Position numbers and translations under genes: made by a program. A stretch of 64,000 nt of DNA, from contig NBAZ01000003.1 in NCBI GenBank assembly GCA_002794735.1, positions 2,108,001 through 2,172,000 of the forward strand, written 5' to 3'. The notes beneath the pieces were generated by a model that searched no databases, was not told the DNA's origin, and saw only the letters and a list, made by a program, of their open reading frames with translations. Of the stretch, positions 1-11,747 are shown one piece after another. This stretch comes from Pyrrhoderma lamaoense. Taxonomy: Eukaryota > Basidiomycota > Agaricomycetes > Hymenochaetales > Hymenochaetaceae. Position 1 is the first letter of the stretch; every line of letters starts with the position of its first letter.

Positions 1-1785
1 AATAAGAAAGATCAAGATGAATGTGACTTAAACGCACTTCCATATTGCAGGCAGGTCAGGTTTCGATTTTAGTAGAGTATAAGCCTGAAAACGTGTATCA
101 GGAAGACGGATATAGCATGATTGATAGTTACAACCTTTCGCTGGTCATGAGATGAAATTGGTAGCAAATCGTCTCTATTGATACCGAGACTACGTTGATA
201 AGTTCTAGAGTGATGAACTTTGAGTAACTGTACGGAGACTTACTCGAGAATCTCTGAGGTAGAGATTCCAATCCATTGGACTCTTTCTGCAGCTAAACTT
301 TCGCTTTCATGGCGCATACTTACACTCCCGTATTTGTAGACAGATACGATATCCAAGCCATAAGCATCAGCATCTACCAATGCGAGAATGGGTGTCCTGA
401 GTAAAATATTAATGTTTAAGGAATATTGGAAAATGGGAAAGAAAAACTTTTCGGGTAAGTTGTCCGAGAGTGCCTTGGTTAATTGCCTAGTGGCAAGATC
501 AGGATATCCTTTTCCCTTGAAGAGTTTATTATTCACTCGATTACGAGGATTAAGAGAAATCTATGAACAGTAACAAGTAGACCTGATCCATGCAAAGAGG
601 GATGAGTCGTCAAGCCAGCGCTTCGGAGTGTTTGAAAGACAGCCTGGGAATGACAGTAAGCTCGATTTGACGTATTTACATGTGATATACAGTCACTGAC
701 ATCCTTCTCGACTATAAGAACCCAAGCTAAGTCCTTGCTTGTTTTGATTTCAGAAATTTCTTGACTACATGGTATCAGAATGGACTAGGATAGTTTGATA
801 AGATATGAGTTTCATGTAGTAAAATCAGCGAATTTTACTTCGGTTTCACGTCCTACCAATGAAGTGCCGTCAGATAAGCATATTGTTAGAGCTGCGCCGC
901 AGTATAGTCCCTTCGAGGATGCTCTCTAGATGCCAGTCATAAAAGAAACTCAAATTCAGGTGTTTTGAATCATACGATGTTAAGGTCAGATCGACTTAGT
1001 GAGAATGTTGCAGCCAAGTCATCTACAAGCTTCCTTAGTGTTAGTCTAATCGACAGTTTGTCGTCCCCTGATTTCCATGCGCTTACTGTATCCGCAACTC
1101 CTTGTTTGCTGAATAAAGAAACGTCTCGATAGTACAAGTCTCTGTAAGGTAAATCAGTATGAGTGAAGTCGTGTCCATAGAAGGGATTTTGCCTCTTTGT
1201 CATAGGGGTCTGACTAACAAGAGCTTCATGAGCGATACTGACGACACGGAGAAGCTGGGCTACTATGTTTATAAGCTTAGGTCTTCGACTTAATAGGGGA
1301 AGACCTGTCTAACCAGGTGTTCTTGCACTAGATCCTTTGGATTTGCGAGGAAACTGTAGTGAACGCAAACGCGGTGTAGCATCCCTTGAGTCATTTTGAG
1401 TAATAGTTTAGAGTTGAATAAGCCATAGACTTGCTTTTGACTGCCAGGAGTATTTTTTCTACTTGCTAGCTCAAGAGTAATTCTTCTCCCATTTGCTTCC
1501 GAAGCATCTGGGTTGGAGGGCTCTAAAGAACCAGTAAGCTGAGATAAAAAGGACAAAGCCATATTTTCAAGGCAAGAAATAGCTTCAGCGCTAAAGGAAA
1601 TGTATGTTATGACGTGTCGTATAGAGCCATGGTAGAACTCACGTCACTGATTCTTCGGCTCTACCTCCTGGGTCTTCATTATTTACAACACTCGAATTCT
1701 TTTCCCAGAATTCGTCCACATCCATCGGTTGATCCGTCCCTACCTGCCCCTCCACAGGAGTTCCGAAAGCATTATTTTTATCCAT
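1..1785 (-). CDS. SPO11: Meiotic double-strand-break protein Spo11 (3' end beyond window)
   Basis: Topoisomerase VI subunit A homologue that makes the DNA breaks starting meiotic recombination. I joined about ten exons by phase. The start codon (1785-1783) has an in-frame stop directly upstream; exon 1 runs to about 1668, then GTGAGT...TTTAG. The product shows, in order, an N-terminal helix region, AQLLRVVSIAHEALV, the catalytic-tyrosine motif RDLYYRDVSLF (about 1129-1100), LVDDLAATFSLSRSDLNI (about 1025-970), RASSKGLYCG, the Toprim glutamate in VLIVEKDAVFQ, GKGYPDLATRQL, and the metal-binding DxD in ALVDADAYGLD (about 385-352). A final visible exon, reading ...YTLLKSKPDLPAIWK, ends at a donor near base 20, so the last C-terminal exon is outside the window. 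All key residues are present and no frameshift is needed. Divergent from the GTPase gene at 2168. Confidence 0.93.
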
Positions 1786-2167
1786 CTATAGTCTTCGCTA
1801 CCGAGCTTCAGTTTCCAACGGTGACCTTTGATGGTTAATCAAGTCAAGAAGGATGAACTATAGCCAGTAACACGTGATAAGCATAATTCCTTAATTTGAC
1901 TGACGATCACCCCAATACTTGCACCTCGTCTTGACATCACTTAGTGACTTGCTGATACAAGTGGGGAAATACACAGCCTTCTTCATGCATAACCATACTA
2001 ATACAATAATCTTATCCTTTCTTCTTCTTTTAGACTAATTTTGGAGGAGTCATTTCTAGACGTGTTTTTCCCAAACATTGCCACGCCCGAGTCACAAATT
2101 ACAATATATATAAATACACGCTTCTTCTCGTAACTAGACGAGTGGACTTTACTTGAAAACACAAATC
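1786..2167. promoter_or_regulatory. Divergent promoter between SPO11 and the GTPBP1-like gene
   Basis: About 380 nt separate the two start codons. The segment near 2102-2120 contains a TATA-like AT-rich stretch (acaatatatataaataca) about 50 nt upstream of the plus-strand start, and CT-rich stretches lie around 2010-2030. No specific operator is recognised; the shared-promoter reading is positional inference. Confidence 0.4.
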
Positions 2168-4725
2168 ATGGCAACTCTACGTAGTTTTCAATCCGAAATT
2201 GATGAGATTCATCAAAAAGAGATAACAAAACAACGCGCTCTTAATCGCATAGAAACGGAGAATGCTCAAGTTCCGACCAAGTACCCTATTTCTCCCACCT
2301 CCCCGACCGCCAAGTTTACTAGAAGAAGGAGATTAGTTACAAAACACTCCGCAGAAGATATAGAAGAACTTCAGGTACCTCTAAAGACTGTGTGTTAGCT
2401 TTGAGTGCTAACAGTAAGCTATAGAACCTCTTTCTATCGACGAACGAGGAAGACCTGAATCAAGCCAGAGATCGTCTGGCCGGATTACTAACTGAACACA
2501 GAGGAGAGCTCATTCTACGTCTAGGATCTCGCCCGCCACCATCCAAACTCTTCTCTAATGATACTTCTCTAATGAGCGACGACTGGATAGGCCCGAATAG
2601 ATCCAAAGATGAACTTCAAAGAATGTGCTCAACAATAACTAAACTCGTGGAGGATATAGGCGGTAAAGTCTGTTAAAATAGCAATATAACTTGAAAACCT
2701 ATTGGAACTCATCAAAACCAACTACCAAAGGTATCTGCGTTGTTCCCCTATACCGATTCTCAACTCCGAACGGCCTTACTCCTGAGACTGCCCCCTCCTG
2801 ACGTATCACTCACTGTTGAAGTCCGGTGTGCTGTAGTAGGTAACGTTGATAGCGGGAAATCAACAACCCTGGGTGTGCTTACTAGGGGTGGGCTGGATGA
2901 CGGGAGGGGAGAGCTAGAGTGGGTCTTTTTAGACATAAACACGAGCTAGAGACTGGGAGGACTTCTAGTGTAGGCATGGAGGTAAGTATGACAATAATAA
3001 ATGGGAAATTGCGAGAAAATAGCATATTTACTCTCGTAGATCCTCGGTTTTGCTACTTCAGGTGAAGCAATATTGCCTGCTACAGCTTCATCTATGGATC
3101 ATGATATCATCAGGCGAGAGAAAATGAGTTGGGACGAAATAACTACACAAGCAGCCAAAGTAATATCTTTTATTGGTCGGTAACCTATAGACTTGTCTCA
3201 AATACTCCTGTAATATATTAAGAACCTTTTTAGATCTCGCTGGACACGAGAAGTACTTGAAGACTACCCTTTACGGACTCACATCAGCATCTCCTTCTTG
3301 TGTTATTCTGATGGTCGGCGGAAATGCTGGATTAATAGGGATGTCAAAAGAACATCTCGCAATTTCTCTTGCTTTGAACGTTCCGGTTGTTGTGTGTATA
3401 ACTAAGGTCAGTAAAGGAGGTTAAAATAGGATTAATGCGGAGCTTTGACCATCATGCTTTCTAAGATTGATATGACTCCACCGAATGTGCTTAAGGAGAC
3501 TATAACCCAAGTGACTAAGATACTGAAAAGTCCAGGGTGTCGAAAAGCTCCAGTATTTGTCAACTCACTTGAAATAGCAGTTGAAATATCTCAAACATTC
3601 GCACAAGAACGGTTCGTGTTCCTACTGTTTCTCGAAATAGATGTCTTACGCTACTGGGTATAGACTATGTCCAATATTTCAAGTATCCAATGTAACTGGA
3701 AAAGGATTGGATCTGGTCCGGACGTTTTTGAACCTTCTTCCGTCTAGCGAGGACGATGAAGATAAATTCGCACCAGATCAGCCACTGGAGGTAATAAATT
3801 CTATCCGTTTTATTGATTACTATGAAGTCTCTTACCGATGTGATTTAAGTATTCAATTACTGATGTTTGGTCTGTTCCCTATGTTGGGACGGTGGTGAAT
3901 GGGATTTTGAATGCGGGTCATGTCAAAGCTGGTGATCCAGTTTATCTAGGCCCCGATTCTAATGGCAACTGGATGTCAACAGCGATAAAGAGCATACAAA
4001 GAAAGCGGTTTGTACATGGAATTTCTACTCGGCATATGGTTTAATAACGAGGATACAGTGCTCCTGTCACTACTGCTGAAGCAGGGCAGTGTGTCTCTTT
4101 CGCACTTAAGAGAATGCGCAGGTCGGCTGTACGGAAAGGGATGATTATAGCTGCGAAAACTGAGATTCCTCCCCGGGGTAAGTAAAAGTGATTTGTGCGA
4201 GCAGTAAAACTCACCTTGGTATAGCAAGTCGAAGGTTTAAGGGACAAGTTCTGATTCTATAGTAAGTAAGATCACAGTTGCATAACAGCAATACCATTTA
4301 AAATGGGATACTCCATATAGTCATAATACCACTCTTCAAAAAGGTTATCAGGTCCGTCCCATATTTTCCATCACTATTACCTCTGTATGGAAGGTTAATT
4401 GTTCATATAGGCTATGTTGCACTGTGGAGTTAGTCAATGTTTATTCCTCTCAACAACATATTAGCTGATTTTCAATTAGGCTGTTCGTCAAACCGTGAAA
4501 ATTGTTGATATGGATAATGTAAAAGGTGTCCTCCGAACTGGCGATCGTGCGACTGTTGAGTTTGAATTCATCTCACATCCCGAGTTTATCAAGGTAGGAA
4601 TGAAACTTTTATTCCGCGAAGGAAAAACAAAGGTAAAGTTGGCTTGCTTTGATATCTCCGAGAATCGCCTTTTTTAATATCTTTTCTCCCCGAAGGGACT
4701 CGGTGTTATAACTGAGTTATTATGA
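2168..4725 (+). CDS. GTPBP1/GP-1-type translational GTPase
   Basis: Large GTPase of the GTPBP1/GTPBP2 (eEF1A/HBS1-like) family, whose animal members are linked to mRNA surveillance and ribosome rescue. The ATG at 2168 opens [14 protein letters not shown]. The G domain has G1 GNVDSGKST (about 2839-2865), the family-specific [14 protein letters not shown] segment (about 2937-2976), G3 DLAGHEKY (after an acceptor near 3234), and G4 TKID spanning an intron near 3405-3463. Then follow [41 protein letters not shown], and the C-terminal barrel motif [14 protein letters not shown] ending with [16 protein letters not shown]. The last intron (about 4634-4695) is needed to give the normal GLGVITE ending and the stop at 4723-4725. 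Odd: between LDDGRG and LFRHKH the frame is broken by one missing base at a GGGG run (2906-2909). Family assignment is firm; precise function is by homology. Confidence 0.88.
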
Positions 4726-5040
4726 CGAACGATGTAACGTTCTCGTTTGCTGTCTATGATATCATTAAATGAGTATACCTGGATGATAGTCCGTCTTGCA
4801 ACTGAAAATGCCATATATACAATAATATGTGTTATAAAAAATTATGGAATAATAGTCGATAGTGCACCACCGAGAGGGGTTGAGACGCCCGATCCGAAGG
4901 AAGTAAATTTCTTTCAAAGTAGTCACAGTGACAATGATGTAACTATCGCCGTATCCACCCGGCTCTTATTTAATGTCCCCTACTTTCTGTAATAACGTGA
5001 TCCACTTCTCTTTGCACCGCTCGCAGTAATACTAGTCACG
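4726..5040. other. Intergenic spacer, GTPase to chitinase
   Basis: An 81-codon open frame at 4747-4992 has no recognisable features or splice continuity. I regard this spacer as 3' UTR plus chitinase promoter, with nothing else visible. Confidence 0.5.
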
Positions 5041-6773
5041 ATGCCGGGCAGACGAGCTGAATATGAGCTCGTTCCATCGACAGACGACCCCAACACCCCT
5101 CCACCATCAGAGAAACAGCCATCCACTTCGATTCGTTCTCGAAGATCCAAATTAATACTACTTGCGTTGACGGTCGTTCTTCTACTTACAGCACTATATC
5201 ATTTCTGGTTCAGAGACGAATCTGACGGAAGCACCCCATCAAACTCGCCTCAAGAGGATAATAAAGAAGGGCAATCGCCAACTTCGACTTCTTATACTGA
5301 AAAACCGACGCAAGTTCCTTCTGGAGGAGACGGAGAAACAATGCCATCTGGGAAGTATAGTGTTGGCTAGTGAGTATAAGTAATCATGCATCAACAAAAT
5401 ACATGTTTGACCAGATTTACCATATTTTTCAGCTTTGTAAATTGGTAGGCTATATAGCCATCTTTCTCACTACTGGAACTATACTTAAGTTGATGATCTA
5501 GGGGCATCTATGGACGCAAATTCCCTCCGCAAAAGATCCCTGCTGAAAACTTAACACACATTCTTTATGCGTTTGCTGATGTTCGTCCAGACAATGGTGT
5601 AGTTCACATCACAGATGCCTGGGCAGACAAGGACATACATTATCCCGGTGACTCATGGGATGAGCCGGGAAATAACCTATACGGAAACTTCAAGGCGTTG
5701 TACAAACTCAAACAGGAAAACCGTCATCTAAAGACATTGCTTTCAATCGGAGGATGGACTTATTCTCCTCACTTCCATCCCGTCGTTGTTTCTGAAACTC
5801 ATCGCCAGAATTTTGTGAATAGTGCAATTCGTATTATGGAGGACTTTGGCTTAGATGGACTGGATATCGACTATGAATACCCAAGTAACGCGTACCAAGC
5901 TAGAGGCTATATCACTCTGCTAAAGGAGTTGAGAGAAGCACTAGATATGCATGCCGTGAATACTGGGAGGAACTACAAGTTCTTATTGACTGTGTGTTTT
6001 TTAAGCTTTGTAGAGGTCTTTCTCATTTAATAATTCTTTCTTTCTGATAGATTGCTGCCCCTTGTGGTCCTGATAATTACAAGAAGCTTCATGCAGGAGA
6101 TATGGATAAATATTTGGATTTCTGGAATCTGATGGCATATGATTATTGTAGGTTTTTTCTTGACGCATTGCTGAAATTATTATTCACTCAAAGGTCGATA
6201 GCTGGTTCCTGGGATAGCGTATCTAATCATCAAGCTAACGTGTACGGTGGGCCGATCAGTACCGACGAGGCTGTTAAATGGTATACCTCGCAAGGTGTAC
6301 CTCGCCACAAACTAGTTATTGGTATCCCACTCTATGGGCGCAGCTTTATGAACACAGATGGGCCTGGATCCTCTTACTCCGGACTCGGTCCAGGCAGCTG
6401 GGAGCAAGGTGTGTACGACTACCGCGTGCTCCCACTTCCGGGTGCATATGTGTTTCAGGACGACAAGGCTTTGGCTAGCTGGACATACGATTACCAGAAA
6501 CGCGAAATGGTGAGCTTTGATTCGGAGCAAGTGGGTAGGTGGAAAGGTGAATGGATTAGAAATCAGGGTCTTGGCGGGAGCATGTTTTGGGAGTTAAGTG
6601 GTGATAAGAATGGGGACCGCGAGGGTATGGAAGGTGGAGAAGGCAAGGATCCACAACCAGGTAAAAGCCTGGTAAATGTAGTGAAAGAAGCTATGGGCGA
6701 TTTGGACACGAGTGAAAACTGGCTCAAGTACGACCACAGTGTGTTTGAGAACCTGCGTAAAGGGATGCCGTGA
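5041..6773 (+). CDS. GH18 chitinase with N-terminal membrane anchor
   Basis: Glycoside hydrolase family 18 endochitinase-type enzyme, hydrolysing beta-1,4-GlcNAc polymers. Residues 1-36 are polar; residues about 37-58 form a single hydrophobic segment ([22 protein letters not shown]) with no preceding cleavable peptide; a Ser/Thr/Pro-rich linker follows to about residue 105. This implies a type II anchor with the catalytic domain outside. Exons: 5041-5369, a 12-nt microexon 5433-5444, 5502-5991, 6051-about 6148, and about 6203-6773. Together they give [29 protein letters not shown], the catalytic [10 protein letters not shown] (Asp-x-Asp-x-Glu), [13 protein letters not shown] and [11 protein letters not shown], all conserved in GH18. 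The C-terminus ends soon after the barrel, with no chitin-binding module or GPI signal. Likely role is wall remodelling; substrate specificity cannot be read from sequence. Confidence 0.92.
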
Positions 6774-7168
6774 AGGAAGATTCTGAATAATTTTAATTGT
6801 ATACCCAATGGACAAGAATAATAATTTATCGTATAAGTACATTCATGCATAACACCTTCATTTTTACGTTTTAACTCTCAATAAAACACGTGACTTTAAA
6901 TTTTGTGAGTGAATGGAATGGACATGCTATTCCGCTCGTTCCAGCAGTTGTCTCCCTCACAACCTCCGACTCTGATCTGAGTCGTTTTACTCGAACGAGG
7001 CCCGCTCTCATCAAAAGTTAAAGTCCATCTTTGCGGTCCGCCTCAACGACAAAGGACTCATCATTTTCTCGTTCTCTAACGCACTTATCTCCCCGTTTTG
7101 TTTGCTTTCTGTAGACCTTTCCTTGTTATAGCTTTAGATATCTTCTGTTTCTTCCCTTGTAATTCACC
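6774..7168. promoter_or_regulatory. Chitinase 3' flank and promoter of the ABCF gene
   Basis: An AT-rich 3' flank (6780-6900) is followed by a pyrimidine-rich leader at about 7075-7160, just before the ATG at 7169. CT-rich leaders are common upstream of well expressed fungal translation genes. No canonical TATA box is evident. Confidence 0.4.
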
Positions 7169-10100
7169 ATGACTGTATTGCAACAAACTCAGTTCTCACC
7201 ACTAATAGATGCACTAAAAAATGCACCGACTGCGCCAGGTACGTCTTCAGTATACTAGCTTCCACGATTACCCCTCATTGATCGTATCAAAGATGCCAAA
7301 GCTGCTGCAGATTCACTAGCCCGCGAAGTCCATAAAGAGGGCCTGCAATGCCTAATGTACGTTAAATATCCGAAGGATATATAGCATATACACATGTTTA
7401 CCTCAACTATCTATCTAGTGACTCCAACATTCTCCCTACTCTTCAGACCTTCGCTACAAATAAGAAATCCGGTTATGAGAGAGAGTCAGCTGCTATCGGC
7501 TTCCAATACTTGGCTTCCGTACTTGGGACCCCTGTTGCTCCATTGCTTCTGCCTTACCTCCCACTCATCATGGATCTCTATATGGATAAAGGTGATGTTG
7601 TCCGTATAGCCGCAACTGCTGCTGCAAAAACAATTCTGAAACTTCTTCCGCCTGAGTCAACTCATATTGCCTTCCGTCAACTAGAAGATATACTCGAGAA
7701 GGGTAAATGGCGCACGAAAGTTGGCGCATTAGACTCAATAAGAGGGTTCGCGGACCGAGCCAAGGATGAGGTAGCCAGTGAACTTGTAACGGTCTTACCT
7801 AAAGTGGAGTTAAGTATGCACGATACCAAGCCTGAAGTCTCAAATGCAGCAAAGAAATGTGCTACTGCCTTGTGTACTACTGTTGCCAATCCAGACCTAA
7901 CTCCTCATATCCCTATTCTGGTTGAGTGCATGTCTAATCCTTCTTCGGTTCCCGCCTGTATGAAGGCCCTATCATCAACTACCTTTGTAGCAGAAGTAAC
8001 TGCTCCTGCATTAGCTGTAGTTGTGCCTCTCCTCCTGCGTGCTCTTAACGACCGTAGTATGGAGGTACAACGGCGAACTGTCGTTGTCATTGATAACCTG
8101 GTTAAGCTAGTTCGTGACCCTGCCGTTGCTGCACGATACCTGAGTACACTCGTCGAAGGTGTTGAGAGAATTTACAGAGGGGCGGCATTCCCAGAAGTAA
8201 ATATTGTCCAATTTCGAATTGATTTTTGATTTTTAATAATATCTGCGTATAGGTTCGCGCTTTTGGAGAGGCGGCATACAACACGTTGATGAAAGCTGGA
8301 GCTTCGAAAGATGGCCCACCCCCTGCTCTTCGTAATATCGAGGACGAGATACTATCTACTAGGGATGATCTAATCACCTTACTTCCTCAAGAACTCCAAA
8401 ATGACCAGCGCTCGGCTTTCAGAACTTCTCTGAATTTCCAGGCCAGTAATGTTGCCAATCTTGTATATAATCGTAGATTTTCAGATATAGACGCATGGAA
8501 TCGTGCTCTTGGTTCCTTTATGCAACCATGGCTCTCTGATAGTCCTCAACAGGCATCAGCCTTCTCAGAAGCAGTCCGTAGCCATTATGAAGCTATTGAT
8601 CGTGCTAAGAACGCTCCCGAACAGAACGGAGATGAAGAAGAAGGTGAAGTTCTGTGTGATACTCTCTTCTCTCTTGCATATGGTACTCTGTTGCTACTAT
8701 CACATACATCTCTTCGCTTGATTCGTGGACGCCGTTACGGAATTCTTGGAACCAACGGCTCTGGAAAGTCAACGTTGATGCGACAGCTTCGCGATGGAAA
8801 GGTCGAGAACTTCCCTCCTCAAAGTGAGCTACGCTGTGTGATGGTTGAACACGCGTTACAAGGAGAAGATACCTCAATGCCCATCATAGATTTCATTGCA
8901 TCAGGTTAGTTTTCTCCTGTCCTCTTCGGCGATTCATGTACTGAGTTCCGAGCTATGTAAACAAGATAAAGCACTAGTGGACGTGCCTCGGGAGAAAATT
9001 GAACAGCAGCTCATAGAAGTCGGGTTTAGTAAGGAGCTCCAACGGCAGGTTGTTGGTAGCTTGTCGGGTGGATGGAAGATGAGACTAGAACTCGCTCGTG
9101 CAATGCTTTACGATGCAGATTTACTGTTACTGGATGAACCTACGAATCATGTTTGTATAAACAACTTTTTGCCTTTTTTAACTAAGTCTCATATATGTTT
9201 CCAGATGGATGTCAAATCTGTAAAATGGCTAGAGGATTATCTCATATCACGCAAAAATGTAACATGTTTAATCATTAGTCACGACTCTGGGTGAGGAACT
9301 TTGTTCTATAAATGTTGGAAGATTGATTAATGCTTTCTCAACTAGATTCTTAGATCATGTCACAACTGATATCATTCATTACGAGAACAAAAAGGTTCGT
9401 TTCTGCTTTATTATACCAGTAGACATCCCAAGTATCATGCTCATCATTACCTTTTCTTCTTAGCTTGTTTACTATCGCGGTAATCTCTCAAACTTTGTAT
9501 CACATCATCCAGAAGCAAAATCATATTATACCTTGGCGGCTACATCGGTCAAATTTTCCTTCCCACCTCCAGGCTCCTTGATGGGGGTTCGTAGCAACAC
9601 ACGCGCTATTCTAAAAATGCAAAATTGCACGTTCACCTATCCTGGAAGAGACACTCCAAGCTTGATTGATGTGAGCTGCGCTCTGTCTTTATCAAGGTAT
9701 GGGCTTAAACCGCCTTGAGGATGGAAATAAACTTCTTTTACTAATAACCGTCTTTATAGCCGTGTTGGCATCGTGGGTCCCAATGGGGCAGGAAAATCAA
9801 CATTGATAAAGCTGTTAACGGTATGTTACTGTTTCAAGACTTTATTGATTGAGTATGTGATTAAGCCTGAGGGATAGGGTGAGACTGTTCCCCAAGAGGG
9901 TACTGTCTATAAACATCCCTCACTACGTATTGGCTACGTTTCACAGTACGCCACACACCATATTGGTAAGCTTCATCTCAGCGAGTTGAATTGGAAGTCA
10001 ACTGACGTTCGGCGTCCAGAAAAGCATCTTGAGAAAACGCCTATCCAGTATATTCAATGGCGCTTTCAGGATGGACATGATCGTATGTTGTTTTATCCAA

Positions 10101-11268
10101 ATGAAATCATTCGAAAATATCAACTTTAAGTCCATTTTAGGCGAGATCCTGGAAAAGGCAACTCGCGTGCTTACAGATGAGGAAAAGGCTCAGCTGGAGG
10201 TCCCCTTCGTTGGAAGGGATGGTTCGACTCGTAAACTTGAGGTAAAGTTGTAATTTATTTGTGAGAGGCCGCTGTTGACCAGGTCTAATACGCTGTTTCA
10301 CAAAGACGATATTAGGAAGGCAAAAATTGAAAAAGTCTCTCCAATATGAGATCAAATGGAGGGGACTTGATCACAAATACAACACTTGGATTCCACGTGA
10401 AGAACTAATTGCAAAGGGTTTTACTAAACTAGTGCAACAGTTTGATGACTTAGAATCATCGCGAGAAGGTGCGGGATCCCGAGACACTGCTGCACATCTC
10501 GTCCGAAAACATCTGGAAGATATTGGATTGGATGGAGACATTGCCCAATACAACGAGATTAGCGGTTTGTCAGGTGGTCAAAAGATAAAACTTGTTATTG
10601 CTGCTTGTCTTTGGAACAACCCTCAGGTAAGGTGGAAAATATTTGTATCAAGGCTATTATTCTGATCTGCTTTTAGATCTGTGTTCTTGACGAGCCTAGC
10701 AATTTCTTAGACAGGGAGGCGCTTGGTGGGCTGGCCGTTGCCATCCGTGACTGGGCCGGCGCAGTTGTGAGTGGATAGAAAAAAATAAACGTTAGTAATA
10801 ACTCACACCTCTAATAGGTAATTATCTCGCATAATACTGAGTTCGTATCGGCTTTATGTGAGTTACTATATGTTTTTTGTAGGAAATCCAAGTGCTGAAT
10901 ACTTTATTTTTCCAGGTCCTGAAATTTGGCAGGTTGAGGCAGGAAGAGTTCTCCACAAGGGCAAAACCGCTGTTGTTGAAGATGCATTTGCCGACGGGAA
11001 GACTCCGAAAGGCACGCCAAAGGGAACTCCGAAGGGAAGCGGCTCTAACACCCCAGCTCGTTCTCGTATCCAGTCTCCGGTTGCTTCTGTTGCAGGAACG
11101 CCTGTTGTTAGCGGAGACGAAGCTTCCCAGCCGAACCTTGGTGTTCCGAAGCAAAAGAAGAAGCTGACACGTAACCAAAAGAAGGCTCAAGAAGAGCGTC
11201 GACGAATTCGGAAACTTAACTGGCTCCAATATGGAGGCCCTAAACCAGAAGACACGGACAGTGATTAA
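7169..11268 (+). CDS. NEW1: Cytosolic ABCF ATPase, New1/Elf1 branch of the eEF3 family
   Basis: Ribosome-associated ATPase of the fungal eEF3/New1 group. Exons were joined by phase from MTVLQQTQFSPLIDALK to the stop at 11266-11268. Order: HEAT repeats (about 7510-8225), four-helix region with RRFSDIDAWNRALGSFMQPW, ABC1 (Walker A GTNGSGKST about 8749-8775, signature LSGGWKM, Walker B LLLLDEPTNH), ABC2 (Walker A GPNGAGKST near 9780), a chromodomain-like insert (KKSLQYEIKWRGLDHKYNTW, about 10329-10388), signature LSGGQKIK, and DEPSNFLDREALGGL. A basic tail follows with KGTPKGTPKG repeats and RRRIRKLNWLQYGGPKP. The chromodomain insert, the ALGGLAVAIRDWAG stretch and the tail look closer to yeast New1 / S. 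pombe Elf1 than to canonical eEF3, which usually ends in lysine blocks plus SDEEF. New1 acts in translation termination/recycling, and Elf1 was linked to mRNA export. Orthology is my inference from remembered family features; eEF3 itself is the alternative. Confidence 0.85.
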
Positions 11269-11747
11269 GACGAGCTTGGTTTTTATTCTTGGTCAGGAGT
11301 CGAAAGTGTTGTAGGGTTAGACCTCTTGTAATGTGTAAATGTAGCATACCGAACATCAGTTTATATAATCTTAGGTTATGTACCTCTAAAACCCGACTAG
11401 AATCTATCTAGAAAGATAACATGTAAGAAATCAACTCTAGATACTTTCAAATACAATAAGACTTGATTATTCCGTTCATCAGTAGAGTTGGAATTTCTCA
11501 CTTCCTCGTGTCGTCTGAACCTGAGATCCTAATTACCTGTTTTGGAAAGTAGACGGAAGTAAAGACAATTTGGACTTGTTTGTTTCCCATTGCATGTTAA
11601 CCACGTTTTGATCTTATGTGGCCTTGATGTAGCAAGCATAATGCGTGTCTATTTCCTCAATATAGCTGCTTGCAAAAAACATATATGTCTGATCAAGCTC
11701 TTTACCTTTACGCCCACTAAGATCGAATTAATCTCTTGTTTGGATCT
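11269..11747. other. Intergenic spacer, ABCF gene to AA9 gene
   Basis: AT-rich spacer holding the ABCF 3' flank and the AA9 promoter. No gene, RNA or repeat is recognised. Confidence 0.5.

Noticed and set aside
1614..1838. 74-codon plus-strand open frame
   Set aside because: It is antisense to SPO11 exon 1 and the first intron, whose minus-strand reading joins in phase to the Spo11 protein.
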